DNA of 64,000 nucleotides from Alphaproteobacteria bacterium (GCA_019746225.1 JAIESE010000015.1:1-64000); one strand, 5' to 3'. Positions 1 through 9,271 are shown, numbered from the stretch's first letter. Notes: generated by a model not told the origin, from the sequence alone. Numbers and translations are program-made.

Positions 1-1112
1 ATGACACGCATGATTTCATTCGTCCCTTCAAGGATTTGGTGGACGCGTAAATCTCGCAAATACCGTTCTACCTGATACTCCTTAATATAGCCATACCCTC
101 CATGAAGTTGAAGAGCCTCGTTCACCACATGAAAGCCGACATCCGTTGCAAAGCGTTTGGCCATGGCACAATGGAGCGTTGCCTGCGTGTGCTTTGTATC
201 CAATAGGGTTGCAGCTTTATGTACCAGAAGACGGGCGGCAGTCAACTCTGTCGCCATGTCCGCCAATCGAAACTGTAGTGCTTGAAATTCTTTGATTTTC
301 TTGCCAAATTGCTCCCGCTCCCCCACATACGCCAAAGCCATATCCAGGCAGGCTTGGGCGCCCCCCAATGAACAGGCGGCAATGCTCAAGCGCCCCCCAT
401 CAAGGCCCGTCATCGCAATTTTGAAGCCCTCCCCCTCTTCCCCCAAGCGATTTGTCACAGGGACCCGCACTTGATCCAACATCACCGTTGTTGTGGGTTG
501 GCTGCGCCACCCCATTTTTTCTTCCCTCTTGCCAAAACTGAGGCCTGACGTGTCTTTTTCTACGATTAGAGCGGTTATTCCTTTTGGTCCCGCTTCACCA
601 GTTCGAACCATCACAAGGTAAAGATCGCTCACCCCACCCCCGGAAATAAAAGCCTTTGTTCCTGTCAGGATATAATGATCTCCATCCCGAACCGCCTTTG
701 TTTTTAACGATCCCGCATCACTCCCAGATCCGGCCTCTGTGAGGCAGTAGCTGGATAACCATTCCATGGAAGTCAATTTCGGCAGCCATTGTTGATGTTG
801 GGCGGGAGATCCAAACCGATCGATGAGATATCCCACCATATTGTGAATCGAGAGATAAGCGGCCGTTGACACGCAAGCTTTTGAAAGTTCTTCAAAAATC
901 AATACGCTATCAAGGCGTTTGAGGCCCGTTCCCCCATGACTTTCTTGCACCAACAACCCCCCAAAGCCAAGCTCCGCAGCTTTGCGTATGGTTTCTACGG
1001 GAAAGATTTCCTGCTGATCCCACAGTGATGCATGAGGGGCAAGCTGGTCTTTCGCAAAATTGCGCGCAAGCTCTTGAAAGGACACTTGTTCAGGCGATAA
1101 AGAAAAATCCAT
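1..1112 (-). CDS. Acyl-CoA dehydrogenase, isobutyryl-CoA dehydrogenase-like (3' end off window)
   Basis: Flavoenzyme that oxidises an acyl-CoA to the 2-enoyl-CoA and passes electrons to ETF. The frame runs from an ATG at 1112 to the window edge, 370 codons of an expected 380 or so, so only the last residues are missing. Visible family signs are the FAD/substrate segment CLTEAGSGSD (about residues 123-132) and the C-terminal ILEGTNEIM, whose Glu362 is the expected catalytic base. RVHQILEGTNEIMR is closest in my recollection to isobutyryl-CoA dehydrogenase (valine breakdown); another short or branched-chain substrate is possible. A GAGGAG ribosome site lies just before the ATG. The gene is head-to-head with hemB across 136 bases. 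Confidence 0.88.
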   Translation of the reverse strand, partial: MDFSLSPEQVSFQELARNFAKDQLAPHASLWDQQEIFPVETIRKAAELGFGGLLVQESHGGTGLKRLDSVLIFEELSKACVSTAAYLSIHNMVGYLIDRFGSPAQHQQWLPKLTSMEWLSSYCLTEAGSGSDAGSLKTKAVRDGDHYILTGTKAFISGGGVSDLYLVMVRTGEAGPKGITALIVEKDTSGLSFGKREEKMGWRSQPTTTVMLDQVRVPVTNRLGEEGEGFKIAMTGLDGGRLSIAACSLGGAQACLDMALAYVGEREQFGKKIKEFQALQFRLADMATELTAARLLVHKAATLLDTKHTQATLHCAMAKRFATDVGFHVVNEALQLHGGYGYIKEYQVERYLRDLRVHQILEGTNEIMRV

Positions 1113-1248
1113 GATGGGCTCCTCAGGACGTTCGGCTCCTAATTAAACGTAAAGCAGACTTTGCGAAATGTCTATAAGAGGACGTATTGCGAAAGGGGAA
1201 AGATTCTTCTATAAATCTTACAGGCATTAGAAAAAGAAGGACAAAAAC

Positions 1249-2271
1249 ATGAACTTTTACGGTCAATTTCCCCAGACTCGCTTGCGCCGCCTTCGCACCC
1301 AAAACTGGCTGAGGGAAATGGTTCAAGAAACCCGCCTTCACCCTTCTGACTTGATTCTCCCCTTGTTTATCCGAAACCCCGATGGGCCCGCTGAAATTGC
1401 CAGCATGCCGGGTGTCCGTCGCTGGACCATTGAGGAGCTTCCTCAGATTATTGACCAAATTCTTAGCCTGGGTATCCCTGCCGTTGATTTATTTCCCCTC
1501 ACCCCTTTAGAGCTCAAAACTCCAGATGGCCGAGAAGCCTTCAACCCTGACAATCTTATTTGTCAAGCAATCCGGGCCATTAAGAAGATTTCACCTGATC
1601 TTGGGGTTATTACAGATGTGGCCTTGGACCCCTACACTAGTCATGGGCACGATGGCGTCTGGAATGGCAAAACCATTGATAATGATTTGACCCTCGATCA
1701 ACTGGCCAAGCAATCCCTGGTTCAGGCAAAAGCGGGAGCGGACATCATAGCCCCCTCAGACATGATGGATGGTCGCATTGCCGCAATACGAGGCGCTCTA
1801 GATAGTAATAATTTTCAAGACGTCGCCATCATGAGTTATGCCGCCAAATACGTTTCCTCGTTTTATGGCCCATTCCGTGAAGCTGTTGGGGCCGTAAAGC
1901 TCCCTGGCCAAGACGGGAAGTCGGTTGGGGACAAAAGGACCTATCAAATGGACCCTGCGAACGTTGAAGAAGCTTTACGAGAAGTGGCACAAGATTTGGC
2001 CGAAGGGGCCGATATGGTTATGGTCAAGCCGGGCCTGCCCTATTTGGATGTTGTCTCGCGGGTTCGGCAAACTTTTAACGTTCCTACGTTCGCCTATCAG
2101 GTGAGCGGGGAATTCAGCATGATCAAAGCTGCTGCCGCCAACAACTGGATCAATGAACAAGCGGTCATGTATGAAAGCCTCATCGGCATTAAGCGCGCCG
2201 GCGCTACCGGAATCTTTACTTACGCTGCTTTAGAAGTTGCAAAGCAATTGAGAGAACAGATGGGGAAGTAA
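1249..2271 (+). CDS. hemB: Delta-aminolevulinic acid dehydratase (porphobilinogen synthase)
   Basis: Condenses two 5-aminolevulinate molecules to porphobilinogen, the second common step of haem synthesis, in the cytoplasm. Its 340 residues are normal length. The two Schiff-base lysines are visible as Lys200 (in SYAAKYVSSF) and Lys260 (in VMVKPGLPY). The metal loop, DVALDPYTSHGHDG at residues 123-136, has Ala and Asp where zinc-type enzymes have cysteines, as in the magnesium-using alphaproteobacterial enzymes. An AAGGA site sits a few bases before the ATG. It stands alone rather than in a haem operon; hemF is 19 kb away. Confidence 0.97.
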   Translation: MNFYGQFPQTRLRRLRTQNWLREMVQETRLHPSDLILPLFIRNPDGPAEIASMPGVRRWTIEELPQIIDQILSLGIPAVDLFPLTPLELKTPDGREAFNPDNLICQAIRAIKKISPDLGVITDVALDPYTSHGHDGVWNGKTIDNDLTLDQLAKQSLVQAKAGADIIAPSDMMDGRIAAIRGALDSNNFQDVAIMSYAAKYVSSFYGPFREAVGAVKLPGQDGKSVGDKRTYQMDPANVEEALREVAQDLAEGADMVMVKPGLPYLDVVSRVRQTFNVPTFAYQVSGEFSMIKAAAANNWINEQAVMYESLIGIKRAGATGIFTYAALEVAKQLREQMGK

Positions 2272-2397
2272 GGCTCGCCTCGAGCTATTATCACACAACC
2301 CAATTCCTTTTTAATAAATAAAGGACATTTCTTTAATAATTCATTAAGAATTTATGCTTTACAATTATTTATTATAACTTAAATGAAGTGAATTATA

Positions 2398-4074
2398 ATG
2401 AATAAAGGGCTTTCTTTTATTGCGGCATTCTGTTTCACGATAATTCTACTAAAAGGTTTCATCGTTGATTCTTCGGCCAGTGAAGAACTGGACGAGAAAG
2501 AATTTAAAGACCTATTGGGCGAGTTAGCTACCTTTATGAAGGAGCCATCTAAAGCTTCAGGAACAGGTGTTAATAATCAAGAAGCACCCTTACTTCACGA
2601 ATCAAGTCGACAAAGCCCAGCACCCGCAAGTCCGAAACAGACTCATAGTGGTTCGAGCCCTGGAAGATCTGACTCTGACGAGCCCGTTCAAGAAGCTAAA
2701 GAGGTTGAAAAGCCAAGCTTCTCAAGCCTACGCCTAAAAGGCCCCAGAGAGCAAAGCCCAAGGGTTAGCCAAACATTTTTGGCAAGAACATCCCGAAGCC
2801 AAAGTACGATTACTCGAGGGACACGTAGTCACAGTGAGTCACCTGCGGATGCCGGGAGTCCAAAACTGGATAATCCAAGGAGTGAAGCTCGCAACAATAG
2901 ACCTCTCTTTCAAACCTTAAAAAACGTTAATGACGACACTTGGGATATCGATTTTATGATGGGATTGGTTCTTCCAAGACCCACGACCCTGCCCTCCCCA
3001 GCCTTCCCAATTGGCGAATCAATCGAACCAGAGAAAAAGGTCATGGAACAACCCTTACAAGGTTCAGTGTTCTTTTTAAAGCTTGAAGAATGTCTCGCTT
3101 ATGAAAGACCTTCAAATTCAATCCTTGAGCAATTGAGACCCCTTGATAAAACAAACTATAAGGACCCTGAGGTAATCATAACTCTTGCCGGAATCACGGA
3201 CCAAAAAACACAACGAATCATTCGACTCTATTTTCAAAACTTTAATGATCCTGAAACAATTATCAAACTTTCTGGCACCAACGATGAAAAGCTCAAGAAA
3301 AGCATCCGTAAGTATTTTGAAACCAAAGATCAGGTTCTCAAAAAGAAAAAGTTTGTTGATGATCTTCGCAACAAAATTAAAGAAAAGACTCAAAAAGTAG
3401 ATATCAAGGGTTATGTTGAGGATATTATACTTAAAAATAAACCGAATGTTCAAGAAACAGAACGTGTAAAAGCTATCATATCAAGTCTTAAATCCATTTG
3501 GGTTACCTTTTCAAGGGAAATAACTGGTGATAAGAAAGTTCACTTTGAAACTGCAAAGCACCTCGCCTCTATGCGCCAATTGAAGGTTGAGCGTTTTGGT
3601 GCAAAGGCAAATCGCATATTTGAAACTGTGTATGAGCCTATGCAAGATAGTATGGTCTATTTGTTTCCTCGCCTCCGTGCCCTCGGGGCAACTTTGGTCT
3701 TATATGGTGACTCCCCTTATACACCCACAATAGGACAATTTATGAGTGGAACTGGATTCATTCAGGAAGGTTGCTTGCCTGAAAATTTCTATTGCCACAT
3801 CAAAGACCCCAATGAAAATTCAGAAATCCAAATTTTCTTAGAACCTCAACCTTCAAGAATTGTTTTTGTTGGCAGTTCTGTCGATAGATTAACCACTGAT
3901 CGGCAAACAGTTAAAAGGCATTTCGAAGAGAGGCAAAGATTGGGGGTTGTCATTGATACCCTCCATTACGACTCATTTTCTTCGTTCATCACCGGGCCTC
4001 TCTTGCTTTTGCAATACGAATTAATGGCTGAATGGGAAAAGAAATTAGACCCGGCACGTGAATTAATATATTAA
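2398..4074 (+). CDS. Secreted HAD-like (DUF2608-type) protein, degenerate active site, paralogue 1
   Basis: Not a gene I recognise by name. The 558-residue product begins with a signal peptide (about residues 1-27), then a Ser/Pro/Arg-rich, probably disordered stretch (about 45-170), then a domain shared with the next gene. That domain has a HAD-like layout: a hydrophobic strand plus motif I (FFLKLEECL, 225-233), two 28-residue repeats (253-308), a helical cap, a strand resembling motif II (LVLYGDSP, 433-440) and a strand resembling motif IV (IVFVGSS). The usual first aspartate is Lys228 and the last is Gly492, so phosphatase activity looks lost. The stop is two bases before the downstream paralogue, so the two probably form one transcript. 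The DUF2608 assignment is from memory and only moderately sure. Confidence 0.7.
   Translation: MNKGLSFIAAFCFTIILLKGFIVDSSASEELDEKEFKDLLGELATFMKEPSKASGTGVNNQEAPLLHESSRQSPAPASPKQTHSGSSPGRSDSDEPVQEAKEVEKPSFSSLRLKGPREQSPRVSQTFLARTSRSQSTITRGTRSHSESPADAGSPKLDNPRSEARNNRPLFQTLKNVNDDTWDIDFMMGLVLPRPTTLPSPAFPIGESIEPEKKVMEQPLQGSVFFLKLEECLAYERPSNSILEQLRPLDKTNYKDPEVIITLAGITDQKTQRIIRLYFQNFNDPETIIKLSGTNDEKLKKSIRKYFETKDQVLKKKKFVDDLRNKIKEKTQKVDIKGYVEDIILKNKPNVQETERVKAIISSLKSIWVTFSREITGDKKVHFETAKHLASMRQLKVERFGAKANRIFETVYEPMQDSMVYLFPRLRALGATLVLYGDSPYTPTIGQFMSGTGFIQEGCLPENFYCHIKDPNENSEIQIFLEPQPSRIVFVGSSVDRLTTDRQTVKRHFEERQRLGVVIDTLHYDSFSSFITGPLLLLQYELMAEWEKKLDPARELIY
3154..3321 (+). repeat. Two 28-residue coding repeats, paralogue 1
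   Basis: Residues 253-280 and 281-308 are two back-to-back copies of a 28-residue unit with the pattern N-Y/F-x-D-P-E-x-I-I-x-L-x-G-x-x-D-x-K, ending in IR-x-Y-F. The DNA copies have diverged, so this is an old protein-level duplication. The same unit occurs twice in the neighbouring paralogue. Confidence 0.85.
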
Positions 4075-4076
4075 TA

Positions 4077-5792
4077 ATGGTCCTAAACAAAGTGATTAAG
4101 ATGACAAATTTTTTTCGTAAACTCTGCACCGTCCTGATTGGTCTATCTTTTACTACCTCTTTAACTTATGCCATGGAAGAAGTGACTGATGGTCCTTTCC
4201 CTGAAGAAACAAATAACTCCAATCATAAGAATGAAGCAGACAAAGAAGAAAATGGAACCCCCCCACTGAATCTAGACGTAGTTCATAGAATGCAAGACAT
4301 ACACAAACGAATGAAAGACCATAAGCGTGCAATAAAAGAACAATATTATAGGGAATTTTTGGCCCCGAAATTTCCCAACTTATTACCTCATCATTTCAAA
4401 GTCAAACAACTCCATCTAGAAGGTTTATCAAAGCTACTAGAGATTTTAAAACCAAAAAGGGTTTTAAGGCGAGAAAGAATTGTCCTAAAGTTTGCAGAAG
4501 CTGGAGATTCGCCAACGAAACATGCCGTATCCCTTAAAGGAACGCTGATTTTCTTTGATCTTGAGGGATGCCTTACTTGCATGAGTCCAACAGATGAAGT
4601 GCTAGCCCAAATGAGGGCCCTTGACCACACAAACTACAATGATCCAGAGACCATCATCAGATTGGCGGATATTAAGGATGCAGATATGCAAGCCAGAATT
4701 CGAGGTTGTCTTAGAAATTATGAGGATCCAGAGACCATTATCGAATTAGCGGGTGTTAAAGACAAGAAGACCAAGGCAAAAATTAGGGATTACTATAAGT
4801 GCAAGCATGACCATCGTTACAATGAAGATCTTTTTAATACCTCTCTCGATAAATATATGAATATTGACACGGCAACAGTCGATTGCGAAGAAGACTTCTT
4901 CTTTGGAATGCCTATGGAGATATCCAAAAATACTGTTATTAAACAAGACCCCCATTTAAGCAGGTTTTTGTACCATGGGTATACAAGAGAAGATTTTGAA
5001 GAAGTGAGCCAGATAATTGCAAGGATTTTACCCAAAGGAGAAGACACCCTTTTTGTTAGAAAGATCGTTGACAGAATCAAAAATTCTTGGGGTTTATTCA
5101 GCTATGAAGGGCTTGAAGACTCGAACGACATGTACAAAGAAGCCGCAGCCAACTTGGGCTTGAGTCTTAAAGACTTCCTAAAATCACGACACCCCAAGAA
5201 TCTCCCATCCACCTTCCGACCTATCGAGGACGGCATCGAATACCAGATTCGTAAACTTAAGGATTTAGGCGCAACTCTGTATGTATATTCTTCGCTACCC
5301 TATAATGATGCCATTGACCCCCTCTTAGCGAGGTTGGGATTCGGTGACACAAAGGAGAGCCGAAGAGACCTCTATCGGAATTCAAAACCCATACATATTT
5401 GGAATACTTTTGCCACAAACAAAAGTCTTTTTGAAAGGGTTGTCGTAGTTGATAACAGGATCTCCAATGTTTTCTTAAGCCTGAATGCACTTCGATTGGC
5501 AAAATTGGAAACACAAAAAATTGTGGGAATTACGAATGAGTATTATTTAATGAATCCAGCCCTCCTCGAACATCAGTACAAGCTTGTTCAAGCCTGGCGT
5601 CAACGGAATACTGTGGTTGAACCAATCAGAAAGAACGTGTGGGGTAAGCCATATGATGCAAGAGATGAACAGCTCAAGCTTAAAGGATATAAGCGCTCAG
5701 CTAATCTCCTAAAGAAATCCCAAGGCCCCGTGCCGTGCGAATCATCGTCCCCTTGCGATCGACCGCTTGGAATTGTTCGATCGCCTCAATAA
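4077..5792 (+). CDS. Secreted HAD-like (DUF2608-type) protein, paralogue 2
   Basis: A 571-residue paralogue of the preceding gene without its Ser/Pro-rich insert. It has a signal peptide ending near TYA. The start at 4077 sits in TAATAATG after the upstream stop and suits translational reinitiation; the ATG at 4101 would give a more typical signal peptide and remains possible. HAD-like features are better kept here: motif I FFDLEGCLT (159-167, Asp161), two 28-residue repeats (186-241), motif II YVYSSLP (Ser405/406) and motif IV VVVVDN (Asp459). This suggests a periplasmic or exported phosphatase-like fold; the substrate is unknown. The last 30 residues are read from the antisense strand of pfkA, so the natural C-terminus may have been extended by loss of a stop. 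Confidence 0.7.
   Translation: MVLNKVIKMTNFFRKLCTVLIGLSFTTSLTYAMEEVTDGPFPEETNNSNHKNEADKEENGTPPLNLDVVHRMQDIHKRMKDHKRAIKEQYYREFLAPKFPNLLPHHFKVKQLHLEGLSKLLEILKPKRVLRRERIVLKFAEAGDSPTKHAVSLKGTLIFFDLEGCLTCMSPTDEVLAQMRALDHTNYNDPETIIRLADIKDADMQARIRGCLRNYEDPETIIELAGVKDKKTKAKIRDYYKCKHDHRYNEDLFNTSLDKYMNIDTATVDCEEDFFFGMPMEISKNTVIKQDPHLSRFLYHGYTREDFEEVSQIIARILPKGEDTLFVRKIVDRIKNSWGLFSYEGLEDSNDMYKEAAANLGLSLKDFLKSRHPKNLPSTFRPIEDGIEYQIRKLKDLGATLYVYSSLPYNDAIDPLLARLGFGDTKESRRDLYRNSKPIHIWNTFATNKSLFERVVVVDNRISNVFLSLNALRLAKLETQKIVGITNEYYLMNPALLEHQYKLVQAWRQRNTVVEPIRKNVWGKPYDARDEQLKLKGYKRSANLLKKSQGPVPCESSSPCDRPLGIVRSPQ
4632..4799 (+). repeat. Two 28-residue coding repeats, paralogue 2
   Basis: Residues 186-213 and 214-241 repeat the unit found in paralogue 1, both starting N-Y-x-D-P-E-T-I-I. 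Their position between HAD motif I and the cap matches that in paralogue 1, so the duplication predates the gene duplication. Confidence 0.85.
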
Positions 5793-6780
5793 TTGGAACA
5801 TCCACGATTTGACGGTTTTTCCAGGCCACCATCCGATCAAATTTGCCCTTTTCGATTAAATCTACCGCATGGACGCCAAAAGCCGAGGCGAGGATGCGAT
5901 CTTGAGCGCACGGCTGCCCTCCCCGCTGCACATGGCCCAAAACCATTGTTCGGATATCCGCACCTGTCACAGCAGATATTTTCTCCGCAAGATAGTGGCC
6001 GATGCCCCCATAACGTGGACGGCCTCCCTCATCAGAAAGTACAACTTGTTTGCCATCCTCGGTTTTCACAGCCTCAGCGACCACGATCAGCGCAAAGGTA
6101 CGCCCCAAGTCCGCAAGGGAAGATATCTTTTGGGTAATTTTGTCCAAAGAATAAGGAATTTCAGGAAGCAGGATGATATCAGCACCTCCCGCAATGCCAG
6201 CACTCAAAGCAATATGACCCGCATCGCGTCCCATCACCTCCAGGATCATAACCCGCTGATGACTAGCGGCCGTCGGTTGGAGGCGATCGAGCGCTTCCGT
6301 TGCAACTTCCACCGCTGTTGGATACCCAATCGCACTTTCCGTATGGCCTAAGTCATTATCGATGGTCTTCGGGATGGTCACGAGGTTCAAATCCCCTAGT
6401 TGGGCCAAATGACGCAAGATGCGCATGCTTCCATCACCCCCAATGCCAATTAAAGCATCCAGCTGAAGTTCCCGATATCCTTCAATAAAGTCTTGGGAGC
6501 GATCGGTGCGATTTCCTTGAGCGTCTGGAAAACTAAAGGGGTCATTCTTATTCGTTGAGCCCAACATCGTGCCACCACTGCGCATCATCATGCTATTGCA
6601 CGTCTCGATGGTCAGCTCTTGATAATCAAGGGGACGCACAATGAGACCCGTCGTCCCATTATGGATCCCCACCACATGCCATCCATAGGTTTGAATCGCG
6701 CGATAGGTAATCGCTCGAATCGCCGCGTTCAACCCCGCACAATCGCCACCACTTGTTAAAACACCAATTTTTTTAACCAA
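5701..6780 (-). CDS. pfkA: 6-phosphofructokinase
   Basis: Phosphorylates fructose 6-phosphate to the 1,6-bisphosphate, the committed step of glycolysis. The N-terminal nucleotide loop KKIGVLTSGGDCAGLN, the GGDGS loop and PKTIDNDL are diagnostic. GGDG rather than GGDD favours ATP as donor; the Lys in PKTIDND is typical of the mixed group that includes pyrophosphate enzymes, so the donor is not certain. The start is placed at the TTG at 6780 because GGGAGATGGG lies just upstream and the protein then begins at the family's normal N-terminus (359 residues); an ATG-less extension to 6843 is unlikely. The 3' end overlaps the convergent secreted gene by 92 bases. Confidence 0.92.
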   Translation of the reverse strand: MVKKIGVLTSGGDCAGLNAAIRAITYRAIQTYGWHVVGIHNGTTGLIVRPLDYQELTIETCNSMMMRSGGTMLGSTNKNDPFSFPDAQGNRTDRSQDFIEGYRELQLDALIGIGGDGSMRILRHLAQLGDLNLVTIPKTIDNDLGHTESAIGYPTAVEVATEALDRLQPTAASHQRVMILEVMGRDAGHIALSAGIAGGADIILLPEIPYSLDKITQKISSLADLGRTFALIVVAEAVKTEDGKQVVLSDEGGRPRYGGIGHYLAEKISAVTGADIRTMVLGHVQRGGQPCAQDRILASAFGVHAVDLIEKGKFDRMVAWKNRQIVDVPIIEAIEQFQAVDRKGTMIRTARGLGISLGD

Positions 6781-6886
6781 GTTCCCATCTCCCGAATTAT
6801 TGCTCAAGTCGCCCTGTAAGTTGGACCATAAGAGCACTCCCACTGCCGTAACCTAACACTATTTTTGAGGGATTGTTAAGGCGTAT

Positions 6887-7951
6887 TTAAGAGGGCCTTA
6901 GGACCTTTTTTCCACCAACAATAGGATGCTTCACGCCTGTCGTCGTCGGAAAGCTGATAGGCAATCCTGCCTTGACGCGAGCCGCCAGATAAGCAAATGC
7001 ATAGGCTTCAAGCAAATCGCCATCCCAGCTAAGAGCTTCAATAGCCTCTACTGGACATGGGCTCATAGTGGAGAGGCGATTCATGAGATGTTTGTTCCGA
7101 CGCCCACCTCCAGCAACATATATTTTTGTCGGGTGCTCTGGAACATGATCCAAGCTTTTGATGATCGCTTTCGCTGTGAACTCAACGAGTGTTGCCGCCC
7201 CATCAGCAAGCGAGAGTCCTCTGATATCCTTAACACGTGTGGCAAAGTCATTGCGATCCAAAGATTTTGGTGCCGACTTTGTAAAATAGGGATGACGCAT
7301 CCACGTCTCTAGTATCCCTTCATGCGGCTTCCCTTGAGCTCCTAATTGACCATCCTGATCATAAGATGCTCCCGTCTTTTGCATGACCCAGTCATCCAAA
7401 ATAGCCCCTCCAGGACCTGTATCACAGGCAATCAAGGGGTTCCCTCTCTTGATCCAGGTGATGTTCGCGACACCCCCAATGTTCACAACAACCACAGGAT
7501 CATCTTCGTGAAGCATCGCCTGATGGAAAATCGGAACCAGGGGCGCCCCTTGACCGCCGTTGGCCACATCTTCTGAACGAAAGTCATAGATAACCTCTTT
7601 CCCGGTTTCCCTTGAAAGAAGCTCACCATCCCCCAGTTGGTGGGTTAGAGGTGGGCTATGAAAAATCGTCTGTCCATGAAATCCTATTAAATCAATGCGA
7701 TGCTGTTTCAGGACTTGTCGAGCAACATCCGCATGGAAAAGGGTGATGTCTTGTTCAATGGCTTGAATATCCTGGTTCAGATCCCTTTGCCCCAAGACTG
7801 ATCGGATTCTTTCACGCAGATCATTTGGGTAGGGCACTGTCATCCCCCCACCAATCTCCTGAATCGTCTCCCCATCCGTGCGCAACCAAGCCGCATCAAC
7901 GCCATCCAGGGACGTTCCACTCATAAATCCTAACGACCAGATGGGTTCCAT
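6887..7951 (-). CDS. anmK: Anhydro-N-acetylmuramic acid kinase
   Basis: Cytoplasmic murein-recycling enzyme that hydrolyses and phosphorylates 1,6-anhydro-MurNAc to MurNAc 6-phosphate with ATP. The N-terminal signature GFMSGTSLDGVDAAW, GFHGQTIFH, the ATP-site VVNIGGVANIT and CDTGPGGAILD, and the late VAGGGRRNKHLM are all present, in about 354 residues. The ATG at 7951 is chosen over an upstream TTG because AAGGTG lies nine bases before it. It lies 106 bases upstream of pfkA on the same strand, so the two may be cotranscribed. Confidence 0.96.
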   Translation of the reverse strand: MEPIWSLGFMSGTSLDGVDAAWLRTDGETIQEIGGGMTVPYPNDLRERIRSVLGQRDLNQDIQAIEQDITLFHADVARQVLKQHRIDLIGFHGQTIFHSPPLTHQLGDGELLSRETGKEVIYDFRSEDVANGGQGAPLVPIFHQAMLHEDDPVVVVNIGGVANITWIKRGNPLIACDTGPGGAILDDWVMQKTGASYDQDGQLGAQGKPHEGILETWMRHPYFTKSAPKSLDRNDFATRVKDIRGLSLADGAATLVEFTAKAIIKSLDHVPEHPTKIYVAGGGRRNKHLMNRLSTMSPCPVEAIEALSWDGDLLEAYAFAYLAARVKAGLPISFPTTTGVKHPIVGGKKVLRPS

Positions 7952-8035
7952 TTTGCCAATCACCTTCAAATGTGATACACCATATTTAAGACTCTTTATA
8001 TTACTAAGATAAGCGTATCATACCCTGAAAGATGA

Positions 8036-9271
8036 ATGATGAAATCAGAATTTTTGCATATTATTAAATCCCGTGGCTTTTTTCACCAGGCCACGGACTT
8101 CGAAGCCCTTGATGAAATGATGGCAACGCAACCTGTCACGGGATACATCGGATTTGATTTAACGGCCGACAGTTTGCATGTGGGAAGCCTCATTCAAATC
8201 ATGATGCTCCGTTGGATGCAACGAACTGGTCATCGCCCCTTGATTCTTTTGGGTGGGGGTACCAGCAAAGTGGGAGACCCGTCCGGCAAAGATACGGCGC
8301 GCCAAATATTAGATGATGATACTATTGAGAGAAATACGGCAGGTATCCGCCAATCCTTCGCCCCGTTCCTTGACCTCGATCATGCCCTTATGCTGAACAA
8401 TGACGACTGGTTAAGCAACATCAACTACATTGAGTTTTTACGGGATTATGGTCGGCATTTTTCCATCAACCGAATGATGTCCTTTGATAGCGTCAAGTTA
8501 CGCCTCGAACGCGAGCAAAACCTGAGCTTCCTTGAATTCAACTATATGATATTGCAAGCTTATGATTTTCTTGAATTATACCGCCGATATGGGTGCGTCC
8601 TTCAGATGGGCGGCTCAGATCAATGGGGCAATATCGTAAATGGCGTTGAACTGACGCGACGATTTTTAGGCAACCACGTGTATGGCTTGACATCCCCCCT
8701 CATCACGACCTCGAGCGGAGAAAAGATGGGAAAAACAGCCAATGGGGCTGTTTGGTTGAATGAGGATCGTCTCTCTGCTTACGATTACTGGCAGTTCTGG
8801 CGAAACACGGAAGATGCGGATGTGGGGCGTTATTTACGCCTGTTCACAGAAATACCTCTGGAAGAAATTGCGCTGCTCGAACAACTCGAGGGTGCAGAAA
8901 TAAATGAAGCTAAGAAAATTTTGGCTGACCATGCAACGGCACTTGCTCATGGTCCGGATAGCCTCGATCATATCCATAACACTGTTGCCCAATTGTTTGA
9001 GCATCAATCCGGCTCTCTGGATAGCCTTCCCTCTGTTGAGATTTCAATGAAGGATATAGAAGAGGGTCTTATGCTTGTCGATCTTTTGTGCAGGGCTGGA
9101 TTAACCGCCAGCAAAGGGGAAGCTCGACGCTTGATTCAAGGGCATGGCGTACGCGTGGATGACCAACCCGTACTGGTTGAAACCCTTGAGGTCAATCTTG
9201 AGCTGCTGCATGATGGAATGCTGAAATTATCTGCTGGCAAAAAGCGCCATGTCTTAGTGCGCGTTCTGTGA
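8036..9271 (+). CDS. tyrS: Tyrosyl-tRNA synthetase
   Basis: Class I synthetase charging tRNA-Tyr. The HIGH-type motif appears as HVGS at residues 48-51, preceded by the tyrosine-pocket strand [11 protein letters not shown]. The KMSKS loop is KMGKT at 230-234. Further signs are [12 protein letters not shown] and a C-terminal S4 RNA-binding domain (about 345-411) with [15 protein letters not shown]. Length 411 is standard for the bacterial TyrS family. It is divergent from anmK, and the next 291 bases hold only a repeat pair. Confidence 0.97.
   Translation: MMKSEFLHIIKSRGFFHQATDFEALDEMMATQPVTGYIGFDLTADSLHVGSLIQIMMLRWMQRTGHRPLILLGGGTSKVGDPSGKDTARQILDDDTIERNTAGIRQSFAPFLDLDHALMLNNDDWLSNINYIEFLRDYGRHFSINRMMSFDSVKLRLEREQNLSFLEFNYMILQAYDFLELYRRYGCVLQMGGSDQWGNIVNGVELTRRFLGNHVYGLTSPLITTSSGEKMGKTANGAVWLNEDRLSAYDYWQFWRNTEDADVGRYLRLFTEIPLEEIALLEQLEGAEINEAKKILADHATALAHGPDSLDHIHNTVAQLFEHQSGSLDSLPSVEISMKDIEEGLMLVDLLCRAGLTASKGEARRLIQGHGVRVDDQPVLVETLEVNLELLHDGMLKLSAGKKRHVLVRVL

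Noticed and set aside
3118..3453. 111-codon open frame antisense to paralogue 1
   Set aside because: AT-rich antisense shadow without a start context or motif.
5869..6351. 160-codon open frame on the plus strand
   Set aside because: Antisense to pfkA; no motif and no independent support.
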